NCBI RefSeq assembly: GCF_020880415.1
Contig: NZ_JAJIUJ010000069.1
Location: forward strand, 62,001 to 126,000
From: Xanthomonas euvesicatoria pv. euvesicatoria
GTDB taxonomy: Bacteria > Pseudomonadota > Gammaproteobacteria > Xanthomonadales > Xanthomonadaceae
Reading direction: 5' to 3'
DNA length: 64,000 nucleotides
Shown: one piece after another, positions 18,458-26,931 of the stretch
How the letters are laid out: the number at the start of each line of letters is the position of its first letter
Numbering within the stretch: position 1 is the stretch's first letter
The notes under the pieces: generated by a model
Told to the model about the DNA's origin: nothing
The model's database searches: none
The model's input: the letters and a program-made list of their open reading frames with translations, nothing else
Position numbers and translations under genes: made by a program

Positions 18458-18824
18458 GCACGCCCCTCCCGGGCCACTGCTGGCAGCCAACACGGCCGCC
18501 GACTAAGGGCGTTAGCCTAGCTGCGTGGCGCACCACGGGCGCGTACGTGCATACGTATTCATTGCTCTCACGGAGAGATCACCGGCAGCCAAAAAGTGAT
18601 TGCGGACGCAGCCTATTTACCACTGCTAACCTTCCGCGATTAGTGCCGTCAAAATGAGAGGACGGCGCTTGGTGACGGCTTTACCCCGTCTGGCCACACA
18701 AATTTGAAAAATTTAGCCTCTGAGCTTGAAGCGACGTCCATCGGGCAGCGGATCGATAGCAAAGCATAAAACGATCATCTGCGTCGGACACCGCCAGCTG
18801 CGACTTCAATACGATGATCGCTAG
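18458..18824. other. Upstream region of the XgtA-like gene to the IS remnant
   Basis: No gene is supported. It holds operator site 3 and, further out, sequence of no clear identity (about 18600-18820) up to the CTAG that borders the IS remnant. Confidence 0.5.
18548..18561. promoter_or_regulatory. Predicted LacI-family operator, site 3
   Basis: TGCATACGTATTCA, identical to site 1 and the complement of site 2. It lies 91 bases before the start of the XgtA-like glucosidase. Confidence 0.75.
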
Positions 18825-19624
18825 AGCGTGTTATGAACTTTGAAGTAGAGATGGGGGTATTTCCCAACATCAGGATGGAGAAGACGCCGAAGTGGAGTCC
18901 TGCCAGTGTTTCCGGCAGGCCTTCGTAATTACCTGCCAGGCGTTGGAAACGATTGACCCAACCGAAACTGCACTCCACGACCCAGCGGCGCGGCAGCAGC
19001 ATAAAGCCTTTCTTGGCCTCCGGCAGTTTTCCGACGTGCAGTTCGATTCCTTCCGCGTCCGCGGCTTCGGCCGGTCCTTCGCCTGTGTGGCCTTGATCGA
19101 CGAACGCTAGTTTCACCGTCTCTCACGTCACGTGCCGAACTTCCTGCGCCAGCGATCGCACTTGGGCGCGTTCCTGCTCTTCGGCCACCATGATCTGCAC
19201 TACAAGCAAATGGCCGAGCATGTTCACCGCCATGTGCACCTTGCTGCCCTTTTTGCGCTTGTAACCATCGTACCCAGCACACGGTCCGCTTTCGCAGATG
19301 GACTGCAGCGTTCGCCATCTAGGATCATGCAGCTGGGCTGCGCCTGCTTGCCTTGAGCCAGCCGCAAGATGGAAAGCAAGTCGTTGATCATGGCCTCAAA
19401 GCAGCCACCGCTGGGTTTGCTGTAGACCGTCTCCCACGGCGGAAACTCGGGGGCACTCAAGCGCCATGGCGCCCCGGCCCGCGCCATCAGCGCAATGCGT
19501 TGAACATCAAACGCAGGTCATATCTGCTCTATCGTGCCTGCGGAGCCAATAGGGTCAAGCAGGGCGCAGCGAATGCCCATGCTTCATCGGATACATCGGT
19601 CGGATACGGGCGTGGCGGCCTCAT
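18825..19624 (-). pseudogene. IS5-family transposase, inactivated
   Basis: The N-terminus reads MRPPRPYPTDVSDEAWAFAA from ATG 19624 and then meets TAG after 31 codons. Later segments are recognisable in different frames: FNALR then ARAGAPWRLSAPEFPPWETVY, then MILDG, then YDGYKRKKGSKVHMAVNMLGHLL, then an in-frame TGA before VKLAFVDQGHTGEGP and the C-terminal KKGFMLLPRRWVVECSFGWVNRF. At least two stops and two single-base deletions separate them. The catalytic Asp in VDQGHTG and Glu in VVECSFGW remain visible. The last frame runs through the IS end without a stop. It cannot make transposase. Confidence 0.9.
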
Positions 19625-19666
19625 CCGCTTACGATAGCCGCGCAAGCCTCAAACTCATAACACGCT
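18825..19666 (-). mobile_element. IS5-family insertion sequence remnant, about 842 bp
   Basis: Terminal inverted repeats share a perfect AGCGTGTTATGA at both ends, and CTAG lies outside each end, as expected for a 4-bp target duplication of IS5-type elements. Inside is a broken DDE transposase on the minus strand. It separates the end of virB4 from the glucan locus. Confidence 0.88.
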
Positions 19667-19740
19667 CTAGGGGCAAGCCACACCATCTTCTGCAAACCAG
19701 CGCCAACCTATATAAATAGTAGGCCGGATCAAATCAGAAA

Positions 19741-22194
19741 TCATGCGTTATCTTCGACGCTATCCTTGCTCGACTTTCGCTTACCAGAACCCTTACGGTT
19801 AGCATAAAAATCCTCCAGCCATTGCTCGGGCGCGAGTTGATCAACACTCACGCCTACCTGACCTGCCTTGCGCGAAAGGACCTGATTCATAATCTCAATA
19901 TTGTCAGTGGAAGAAGAAATCACGGAGAGCGCATCATCCATTCCACGCAAGTTGAGCTGGCATACAGCTGAAGCATGCCCTTGCTTGACCAAGAAGCAGC
20001 GCGACCGCTCATCCAATGAGACCACAACCTGATATTCGGCATCAGTGAGCTTGAGTCCTTCGATATAATCGTCGCGACTGGCGTTGGGATTAGGTAAGAG
20101 AATCATGGTCGCGGTCTGCTCGATCAGCGCCGCAGCAATATCGCTGGCTAGAGCATCTTCTGGACTTTGCGTGGCAAAAATACCCAAGCCATTCTGCTTA
20201 CGGATGGTTTTCTGCTTATTCTTAGCGAACTCCTTCAAACCTCCCTTACCATCCAGAATTTTCCAAAACTCGTCCATTACATAGATTAGTGGACGCCCAT
20301 CAATTAGCGCCTCTAATCGATGAAGCAAGTAATTAATCACAGGCACGCGCACTTCAGCGTTATCGATTACATCCGTGTAGTCGAAGCCGATGATCGAAGC
20401 ACGTGTTAGATCGATTGTATCCACCGGATTATCGAAGACCCAACCTAGCGAGTTACCAGCAGTCCAGCGACGCAAGCGGGCGTATAAACCATCATCACCC
20501 ATATTAGGCAGGCTCTTCCTAAAGTTACTCATGCTGCGCAAGTGCATAGGAGTATCCAACATGCCTTCTACCGCACGATAAATATCCTCCTCTTCCCGCG
20601 AGCTGTATTCAGGCTTCCCACCCAAAACCTTGATCAACTCTGCCAGAAACTGGGTATTAGCCTCGGTGCGTTCGCACTGAAAAGGATTAAAACCAGTCGG
20701 CGCTCCGTTTTCTAACGCTAGATAGTTACCCCCACAAGCACGAACGAAGATCTCCGCACCACGGTCTTTATCGAAGAAAAAAATCGTTGGTACTGGATCG
20801 AACTTCTGCACCTGACTCAGCAAAAAATTGATAAGCGCGGTTTTACCGGTGCCTGACTTACCAATCACCATTGTATTAGCAATCGCTTTCTCCCCTAGCG
20901 AATTTTCAGCGGGGTGAGTGGCGTGAAAGTTAAAGTAATATGGTTGACCATTTGTTGTCTGCAGCGTAGTGACACAATCACCCCAAGGATTGTTGTGTTG
21001 TTTGCCCTGAGCAAAATTATGTAGCGGTGAAAGGCCAAGAAAATTAAGCGAACTAAGGTTGGCAATACGAGTACGGAATCGCCAGTTACCAGGCAGCTGG
21101 GCATAAAATGAAGAAGCAATTGCCAGGTCTTCTTTTGAAGAAACAAAACCAGCGTTAGAGAGCTCTGCTCTTGTAGTTGCAATCTGCCTTGCGAGTTTTT
21201 CCTGGCTATCTGCGTAGACTGCAAGAGTAAAGTGGTACTCACCCAAAACGAAATTACCAGATGCCACATCATCCATCGCCAAATCCAAGTCGCGAATTTG
21301 ACTAGAAGATTTGTCACCTGACGAAATCATCATCCCTTTCGTGCGTTCAAGCACCTTTAGGGCATCATGACGGCCTACTGGACTGAAAGAATGCGTGATC
21401 ACATACTCGAAGTCCAAATATTTTAGACCATTAAGAATGCCAGGATACGTGCCATCAGCATACTCTTTGACATTAAGGATCGCACCAAAGTGATTGATGC
21501 CATCTGGCGTGCGAATTACGAAATCACCGGTTTTATTAGCAAACATGTGCTTACTAACTGGCAAATAAGCCGACACTGGCGCTTGCAAAACCGGTACAGG
21601 CTCATCAATTCGATTCAATAGATAACCAAGAAACTCAAGGCTTTCCGAGAAGACAATGCCATTTTTTGCCTCGTACATACTCAGGCGATAGGGAGAGTAA
21701 TCCTTCAATACCGCCTCAACATTGGTAGCAAGCTCAATCACCTTGGCAATAGCCTGCTCTTCTTCAACCCTGATCTTATTAGGATCGCTGGATTTTTCAA
21801 CCAAGCGTTTCCCACTAAGAACGGGACGATATATCATGCTGAAGTACAACTCGTTCTGCATGATTTTCTGCCCCGACAAAGCCGCATAATAATCATCGGA
21901 CAATGCCTGGTTGAAAGATTGCTTGAACCGACTGGAGTCGTTAATTTTGCGCCTGCGACGAACGTCATGCACCCAAAACGCTACATTTGCAAAATCTGGG
22001 GCACGCAGCGTTTGCACTAATCGATTAAAAGTGTTGTGGCGTTGCTCAAGCTCGAACTCATCCCGGCCGACAAAAGGTAGGCCAGCTAGATGCCAGATCA
22101 ACAAATAATCACCCCCAGTCGTCTTCAGAACAGAAGGAGCGACATGAGTAGAGACCGAGACAAATTCACTGATCGGGCTATCTGGGCTAAACAT
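19741..22194 (-). CDS. virB4: Type IV secretion ATPase VirB4
   Basis: Hexameric inner-membrane-associated ATPase that powers assembly and transport in the VirB/VirD4 machine. The 817-residue protein has the N-terminal VirB4/CagE domain and a C-terminal ATPase domain with Walker A GKSGTGKT (about 445-452) and Walker B LIYVMDEF (about 636-643). The length is normal and the frame intact. A strong hairpin separates it from virB3. It is the last secretion gene here; virB5 and virB6 do not follow. Base composition is clearly lower in GC than the flanks. Confidence 0.96.
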   Translation of the reverse strand: MFSPDSPISEFVSVSTHVAPSVLKTTGGDYLLIWHLAGLPFVGRDEFELEQRHNTFNRLVQTLRAPDFANVAFWVHDVRRRRKINDSSRFKQSFNQALSDDYYAALSGQKIMQNELYFSMIYRPVLSGKRLVEKSSDPNKIRVEEEQAIAKVIELATNVEAVLKDYSPYRLSMYEAKNGIVFSESLEFLGYLLNRIDEPVPVLQAPVSAYLPVSKHMFANKTGDFVIRTPDGINHFGAILNVKEYADGTYPGILNGLKYLDFEYVITHSFSPVGRHDALKVLERTKGMMISSGDKSSSQIRDLDLAMDDVASGNFVLGEYHFTLAVYADSQEKLARQIATTRAELSNAGFVSSKEDLAIASSFYAQLPGNWRFRTRIANLSSLNFLGLSPLHNFAQGKQHNNPWGDCVTTLQTTNGQPYYFNFHATHPAENSLGEKAIANTMVIGKSGTGKTALINFLLSQVQKFDPVPTIFFFDKDRGAEIFVRACGGNYLALENGAPTGFNPFQCERTEANTQFLAELIKVLGGKPEYSSREEEDIYRAVEGMLDTPMHLRSMSNFRKSLPNMGDDGLYARLRRWTAGNSLGWVFDNPVDTIDLTRASIIGFDYTDVIDNAEVRVPVINYLLHRLEALIDGRPLIYVMDEFWKILDGKGGLKEFAKNKQKTIRKQNGLGIFATQSPEDALASDIAAALIEQTATMILLPNPNASRDDYIEGLKLTDAEYQVVVSLDERSRCFLVKQGHASAVCQLNLRGMDDALSVISSSTDNIEIMNQVLSRKAGQVGVSVDQLAPEQWLEDFYANRKGSGKRKSSKDSVEDNA

Positions 22195-22238
22195 TTTATT
22201 ACCAGGTTAAGAAGAGAGCGTCGCAAGGGTTTGATAAA

Positions 22239-22284
22239 ATAAACTACCCACCCCGTGCGATCTATTCAGACGGGGTGGGTAGTT
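22239..22284 (-). terminator. Strong hairpin between virB3 and virB4
   Basis: AACTACCCACCCCGT (22242-22256) and ACGGGGTGGGTAGTT (22270-22284) form a perfect 15-bp stem with a 13-base loop. On the minus strand it is followed by TTTATTTTATC, so it looks like an intrinsic terminator inside the operon, 8 bases after the virB3 stop. It could lower virB4 expression or protect the upstream mRNA. Confidence 0.7.
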
Positions 22285-22291
22285 GATAATT

Positions 22292-22603
22292 TTACTGACG
22301 TTTTCCGGGAGGATTTTTACGATATTCGTTAGGACTGAACACCCACATCCCGGAGTAGCGTTGCACATTACGAACACGCATACGAAACAGCAAGCGCAGC
22401 CCCATCAATCTAAAAATCATCTCGTCCCGCCTCGCCATTTGCCGCATCACAAAGATAATGACGGGAATAGTCAGCAGGTACCAAAAGTTGATGTACATTC
22501 CCAGCAGCAGTCCTCCACCGGCGCCGATGAAGAATGGGATATAAGGCACTCCCAAAAACATGGCTGGGCGCGTACAGCCGCGAAAAAGAACATCTTTATG
22601 CAT
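22292..22603 (-). CDS. virB3: Type IV secretion protein VirB3
   Basis: Small inner-membrane component that works with VirB4 and VirB6. The 103 residues start MHKDVLFRGCTRPAMFLGVP, with one or two hydrophobic segments (about 14-55) followed by a basic tail, as in the family. It overlaps the end of virB2 by eight bases, so translation is coupled. Confidence 0.93.
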   Translation of the reverse strand: MHKDVLFRGCTRPAMFLGVPYIPFFIGAGGGLLLGMYINFWYLLTIPVIIFVMRQMARRDEMIFRLMGLRLLFRMRVRNVQRYSGMWVFSPNEYRKNPPGKRQ

Positions 22604-23003
22604 AGTATTGAATGAACTGGATTAGAGCCGCAGCCGCATCCCCTTTACATGTATTGCTTCCGCGGTCGCCGATGATCATGTTGGCAACTTGTCCCGCTGC
22701 ACCAATAAGCACACCACCAATCAAAATTGGAGAAACTTCGGAAATACGCTTATGAGCAAATGCAATCTGATAGCCTGCAACAATCACAGCAATCGTCACT
22801 ACAGCAACAGAACCCATTGTAAGTAGGCTGTTCACATTCCCTAAGAAACCACAAACCTTAGTGTCTGTATTTGCCAATTGATTGGTCTGAGCAAATGTAC
22901 CGCCGGCTACAAGCAGTGCCGATGTAAAAACCAGAGCCTTCAATGCCTGCATCCCGATCATCTTTGCATCGGCTGCTGCCTTTTTGTCAATTTCAAACTT
23001 CAT
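22596..23003 (-). CDS. virB2: Type IV secretion pilin VirB2
   Basis: Major subunit of the secretion pilus, inserted in the inner membrane and then assembled. It has a long N-terminal signal region ending near TFAQ and two hydrophobic helices separated by a short basic loop (HKRISE), and two cysteines (KVCGFL and NTCKGD). Two in-frame ATGs occur (23009 and 23003). The first directly abuts the AAAGGAG box, so the second, six bases on, is the better start and gives 135 residues. Confidence 0.92.
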   Translation of the reverse strand: MKFEIDKKAAADAKMIGMQALKALVFTSALLVAGGTFAQTNQLANTDTKVCGFLGNVNSLLTMGSVAVVTIAVIVAGYQIAFAHKRISEVSPILIGGVLIGAAGQVANMIIGDRGSNTCKGDAAAALIQFIQYYA

Positions 23004-23063
23004 TTTCATCTCCTTTAGAGCGGGGGGTCTATTGGCCCATCCTAGGCAAATTATCCATCCTGG

Positions 23064-23894
23064 TTAAAAAACAAACGCAGTATCGACTTGCTGATTTTTA
23101 GGACTCGTCTGCGCCGGCGCCACACTGGCTGGCGCTTGGTTTGTTGCAGTAAAAGCTTTCTCTAAGCCAGCAGGTACAGCCACACCCTTACCCTGTCCTG
23201 TCGCTTTAACCACGTAAAATGCGGCATCGGCAGGCGGAAGCGGAGATGCCGATGGCCCCTGACCTACTGGCGTGGGTGATGCAATCATAGGACCTTGCTG
23301 TGAAACCTGTGTCTGCGGATTTGCAATGTCTCGAATCCGTCGAGCCACGACAGCATCTGCCAACTCGGTAAAAGCCTGTTGCAGGGGCTTTTCTGCACGC
23401 ATCTTGATTGTGCGATTTGGAACTACCGCAATAGGCTTCACTCCCGAAGATCCAACTGACTCTCGGATGGACGCATAAATCTTCTGCACATACCCGTGCT
23501 TGAAGCCGGTCTCAAAGTTACCAGAATAGTAACAACTAAAAGATTTACCCCAGTTCGCGCCCGAACGTGAGTGGCACTCGGCCAAAATTTTAGAGGCGGC
23601 CACTAGGTTGGGGCACTTAGCAAATGCCATTTCGTAGCTAGTTAAACCATACTTTTGCAGGTTGTAACGATTGACTTGGCCAAGTCCCAGTGAAAAATTA
23701 AAGCCTTTCTGCTCCAGCATCTTAGCCGTGGCTACAGCTTCCTCAAGACCGCGAGGCTCGCGCACCAGACGACCACCGACAACACCGATAGCATATGGAT
23801 TAAGCGAAGACTCAACGCGGACGACATGCTGCATAACTTCTCCGGGCACGGCAAGTCCCGTGCAGCCCATTAACTCCATGCCAGGCAGCATCAC
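23064..23894 (-). CDS. virB1: Type IV secretion lytic transglycosylase VirB1
   Basis: Cuts peptidoglycan to let the secretion channel pass. The 276-residue protein carries an SLT/VirB1 domain in residues about 10-150, with the catalytic Glu in RVESSLNPYAIG and the GLGQVN and YYSGN motifs. The C-terminal 120 residues are rich in Pro, Ala and Gln and look unstructured. No classical signal peptide is clear at the N-terminus. It sits between virB11 and virB2, the order seen in Xanthomonas loci rather than the Agrobacterium order. Confidence 0.93.
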   Translation of the reverse strand: MMLPGMELMGCTGLAVPGEVMQHVVRVESSLNPYAIGVVGGRLVREPRGLEEAVATAKMLEQKGFNFSLGLGQVNRYNLQKYGLTSYEMAFAKCPNLVAASKILAECHSRSGANWGKSFSCYYSGNFETGFKHGYVQKIYASIRESVGSSGVKPIAVVPNRTIKMRAEKPLQQAFTELADAVVARRIRDIANPQTQVSQQGPMIASPTPVGQGPSASPLPPADAAFYVVKATGQGKGVAVPAGLEKAFTATNQAPASVAPAQTSPKNQQVDTAFVF

Positions 23895-23936
23895 CCTCTC
23901 CTCCAGGCCAGATCGACATCAATCATTGGCAGCAAT

Positions 23937-24986
23937 TCAGCCACCTCGCAACGTCCTCACAGGATCGAAATCGATTCCGGTGATAAAACGGCGCCCTGCG
24001 TGCGCCTTGATATGTACTACGATATCGATAGTCATACGTAACAAACGCTTGATTACCTCAAACTCCAGGCCGGAACCCTCGTTCGATGCTTTCACCATCA
24101 GCGCTAGTTGGTCCCAAGTTTGCTCAACACTACCAGCGTGACAACTTGTAATGGAGCCAGGATGGCCAGATGCACAGTTTCTAATAAAGTAGAACGACTC
24201 ATCGCCACGCAATTCTGCCAAAATGATCCGATCAGGCTTCATACGCAAACAGGCCTCCATGCAGCTCTTAGCCGTTACGTTACTCGCACTCTGCCCCCCC
24301 TTCGAGTAAAGCAGATGCACTGAGTTAGGCTGACTGATGAATAGCTCCCGGGCGTCTTCAATAGTAACCAAACGCTCTTCATTGGGGATGTGGTTCACAA
24401 GAGCCTTCATAAAAGTAGTCTTTCCGCTGCCGGTCGCGCCGGCTACGACTACGTTCTTTTTATAAAGCACTGCTTTCTTAAAAAACTCGGAATAGTTTTT
24501 ATTTCGACGTAACTCAAGCAATTCGCGATCATGCTCGCTTACATCAGCAGCCTCCTCTAGCACCTGATCGAAAAACCCGTCACTTGAGTATTGCTCAAGC
24601 GTCTTCGTGTGCTTTGAGGGCAAGCGAATCGTAATCGAGACCTTACCGGCATCGCAGGCAGGCGGAATCACAAACTGCGCACGTTGGCCCGTGGGAAATG
24701 TCAAAGAAACCACGGGATCAGCATCGGTGATGCGCTGTCCAGTATTACTCTCGTTCACGACCGCGGTGCAGAACTGTCTAGCACGATCAAAGGTTAGCGA
24801 GGGTACCTCCATCCGCTGCCAACCATTGACCGTCTCAAGATATAACTCACCCGGACGATTGATGCAGATCTCCGTAACTTCGGGCGAGTTCAAGTAATCC
24901 AGAATGCCAAGTACAGAGTACTGGTAATCCAGAAAATCATTTGAAATTCGCGCGGTTGGAGAGTCGTCAATCGTCATGGCACTCAC
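23937..24986 (-). CDS. virB11: Type IV secretion ATPase VirB11
   Basis: Hexameric traffic ATPase of the GspE/VirB11 family on the cytoplasmic face. The 349-residue protein has an N-terminal domain and a RecA-like domain with Walker A GATGSGKT (183-190), an Asp box (TIEDARELF), Walker B (RIILAELRGDE) and a His box (TSCHAGS). It overlaps virB10 by ATGA. Confidence 0.96.
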   Translation of the reverse strand: MSAMTIDDSPTARISNDFLDYQYSVLGILDYLNSPEVTEICINRPGELYLETVNGWQRMEVPSLTFDRARQFCTAVVNESNTGQRITDADPVVSLTFPTGQRAQFVIPPACDAGKVSITIRLPSKHTKTLEQYSSDGFFDQVLEEAADVSEHDRELLELRRNKNYSEFFKKAVLYKKNVVVAGATGSGKTTFMKALVNHIPNEERLVTIEDARELFISQPNSVHLLYSKGGQSASNVTAKSCMEACLRMKPDRIILAELRGDESFYFIRNCASGHPGSITSCHAGSVEQTWDQLALMVKASNEGSGLEFEVIKRLLRMTIDIVVHIKAHAGRRFITGIDFDPVRTLRGG

Positions 24987-26167
24987 TTTGGCAGCACCGC
25001 TGAGAAATCAACGTCTTTTGCGACGTACACGTTCAAAACAGTACCTTGATTGATTGTCAGCGTTGCTGGGCGACGGCCGGATTTCTCCACCGCCTGCTCA
25101 GCAAGCTGTTGCATGGTACGCGCCGTATTACTCTCAAACGGTTGCTGAGTCACTATGCCAGAGCCTACGCCGATTGTAGTGGTTTCAGGACCGTACTCTG
25201 CTGCAGCATATTTAAACGCATCACTCAGAAGACTTATAAATAAAGCTGAAGCAATTTTATTACCCCAGTGAGCGTTATACTGACCGGGATGACCGGAACT
25301 GCCTAAAGTATCGATACCGGGGCCGACAAGCGTTACATCAAGCCCAGTCGGCGTAGTAACTCGATCCCACACAACTTGTAAACGCCGAGTACTTGGCTCC
25401 CCCGCGCTGTATTCACCCAACATCTTGGAGCCTTTGGGCAACAACAGATTGTGTCCATTGATCGAATAGACGGGTTCGGTAACGATGCAGGAGGTATATC
25501 CGCCAAAGTCGGAAAGTATCCTGGTCTCCAGCACACAGCGGATATAGGTGCCGCGAACCAGTAACCCATCAGGATTACTAATCGGCTTAGCCAGTGTCAC
25601 CTGTTCATCGCGCGGGGTTGCAGATTGCGCTTCGGGCTGCCCGGGAATTCCGGCAATACCCGAACTATCCGGAACAGCAGACTGTTGCTCAGCAAGAATA
25701 CGCCGCTCAAGGAGCGTTGGAGCCCTCGGGCGTTCGGGGACTGGCGCCGTGGTTTCGATCTCATCGGGGGGCATCGGCGGCAATGGCGGCATACTAGGCG
25801 ATTGCACTAGAGGTACCGGCGCCGTGTCTACTGGCGTAGTCATGTTTTGAGGAAGGGCGGGCGCAACTACTGTTTCAGTTCGCGGCTTCACTGGTGCTGT
25901 GTCACCAGAGCCCTGTTTTGCCAACCAAAATATCGCCAAAAGAAGCAAGCCAGCAACTAGCGCAAGAAAAACCAACGCTTTGCGGTTTAGTCGTTTGATG
26001 TCATTGGAACGCAGTACGGGTTCATTCGCGTCCAGATTCGGCTCGGCACCCTCCTGCTGGCGAACGAAGTAGGGATTGCTGCGCTCATCATATTGACTAC
26101 GGGCTTGATCGCCATCACGGTTGTCGTGAGAACGCTCATCAGGGCTGTTTGGAATATTTGAGTTCAC
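24983..26167 (-). CDS. virB10: Type IV secretion core protein VirB10
   Basis: Spans both membranes and forms the inner layer of the core complex with VirB7 and VirB9. It has a short cytoplasmic N-terminus, one membrane helix (about 64-83), a Pro-rich periplasmic linker (about 90-150, with PPLPPMPPDE) and the TrbI-like beta-barrel C-terminal domain. Length 394 is normal. It overlaps both virB9 and virB11 by four bases. Confidence 0.95.
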   Translation of the reverse strand: MNSNIPNSPDERSHDNRDGDQARSQYDERSNPYFVRQQEGAEPNLDANEPVLRSNDIKRLNRKALVFLALVAGLLLLAIFWLAKQGSGDTAPVKPRTETVVAPALPQNMTTPVDTAPVPLVQSPSMPPLPPMPPDEIETTAPVPERPRAPTLLERRILAEQQSAVPDSSGIAGIPGQPEAQSATPRDEQVTLAKPISNPDGLLVRGTYIRCVLETRILSDFGGYTSCIVTEPVYSINGHNLLLPKGSKMLGEYSAGEPSTRRLQVVWDRVTTPTGLDVTLVGPGIDTLGSSGHPGQYNAHWGNKIASALFISLLSDAFKYAAAEYGPETTTIGVGSGIVTQQPFESNTARTMQQLAEQAVEKSGRRPATLTINQGTVLNVYVAKDVDFSAVLPK

Positions 26168-26931
26168 TTTTGCTTGTTCCTTCGCAGACCGACAACATTA
26201 TCGCCGTGACGAACCACCAGGAAAGGATACGTCCCGTGAACGATCAAGGTATTACCTTCGACGGTCGTATTCACAAGAAAGTCCTCGCTATGCTCTTTTT
26301 CCCGGGCAAAGACGGCGGGAAAATTTCCTGACGGGAAGCGCGTCAAATCCATATTAATATAAGTGAATTTTCCATCATCATATACACGACTTGGAATCAG
26401 CCATGACTTTTTACTTCGAGTCGAGTAATCATAATCATAGTAGTACCTTCGATCCTTGAGGATTTTGGCACTCAGCAATGGCCCATTTTTTGCCGCATCA
26501 GCGTCTTCGACGTTATTAAAACTTGTGTCTTTTGGGTAGGAGAAAACAACCTTATATTGAACGCCTGCCTGCTTAGCTTGCTCAAGCCGCTGCCAATCTG
26601 TCGCTACAACTTTCAGTTCTAAAATGTAAGAATGAGTGGCCGTACGAATCATCATATTCGTATCTACATCAACATTCTTGGGCTTTAGATAAAAAACGTT
26701 TTCACGCCGAGTAAGTTCCCAGCCTCCGGAAAACCCAGTGCTGTAGTCCAGAATTTTCTCATTCGGGCTGAGTTCAATCTGAGTGGTGATACCTAATCCA
26801 GTACGGACCTGATAAATTTGATTGGGAGCGTACTCATACTCCTGCACGACCTGAGCGTTCACCGAACTCACACATAAGGGAAATATTAGCGCTGCAGTCA
26901 ATACAGCCCCATAGATTTTAGAGGGTTTCAT
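26164..26931 (-). CDS. virB9: Type IV secretion core protein VirB9
   Basis: Periplasmic and outer-membrane part of the core complex, partner of VirB7. The 255-residue protein has a signal peptide ending near VNAQ (residue 26), then the two beta-rich VirB9/CagX domains, with an unusual YYYDYDYS stretch in the C-terminal domain. It overlaps virB8 and virB10 by ATGA. This gene is distinctly AT-rich: the row 26521-26580 has 26 G/C out of 60 by count. Confidence 0.95.
   Translation of the reverse strand: MKPSKIYGAVLTAALIFPLCVSSVNAQVVQEYEYAPNQIYQVRTGLGITTQIELSPNEKILDYSTGFSGGWELTRRENVFYLKPKNVDVDTNMMIRTATHSYILELKVVATDWQRLEQAKQAGVQYKVVFSYPKDTSFNNVEDADAAKNGPLLSAKILKDRRYYYDYDYSTRSKKSWLIPSRVYDDGKFTYINMDLTRFPSGNFPAVFAREKEHSEDFLVNTTVEGNTLIVHGTYPFLVVRHGDNVVGLRRNKQK

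Noticed and set aside
18775-19116. A complete transposase gene of 113 codons
   Set aside because: It is only the C-terminal third of an IS5-type transposase. Upstream parts are in other frames behind stops, and it runs past the IS end.
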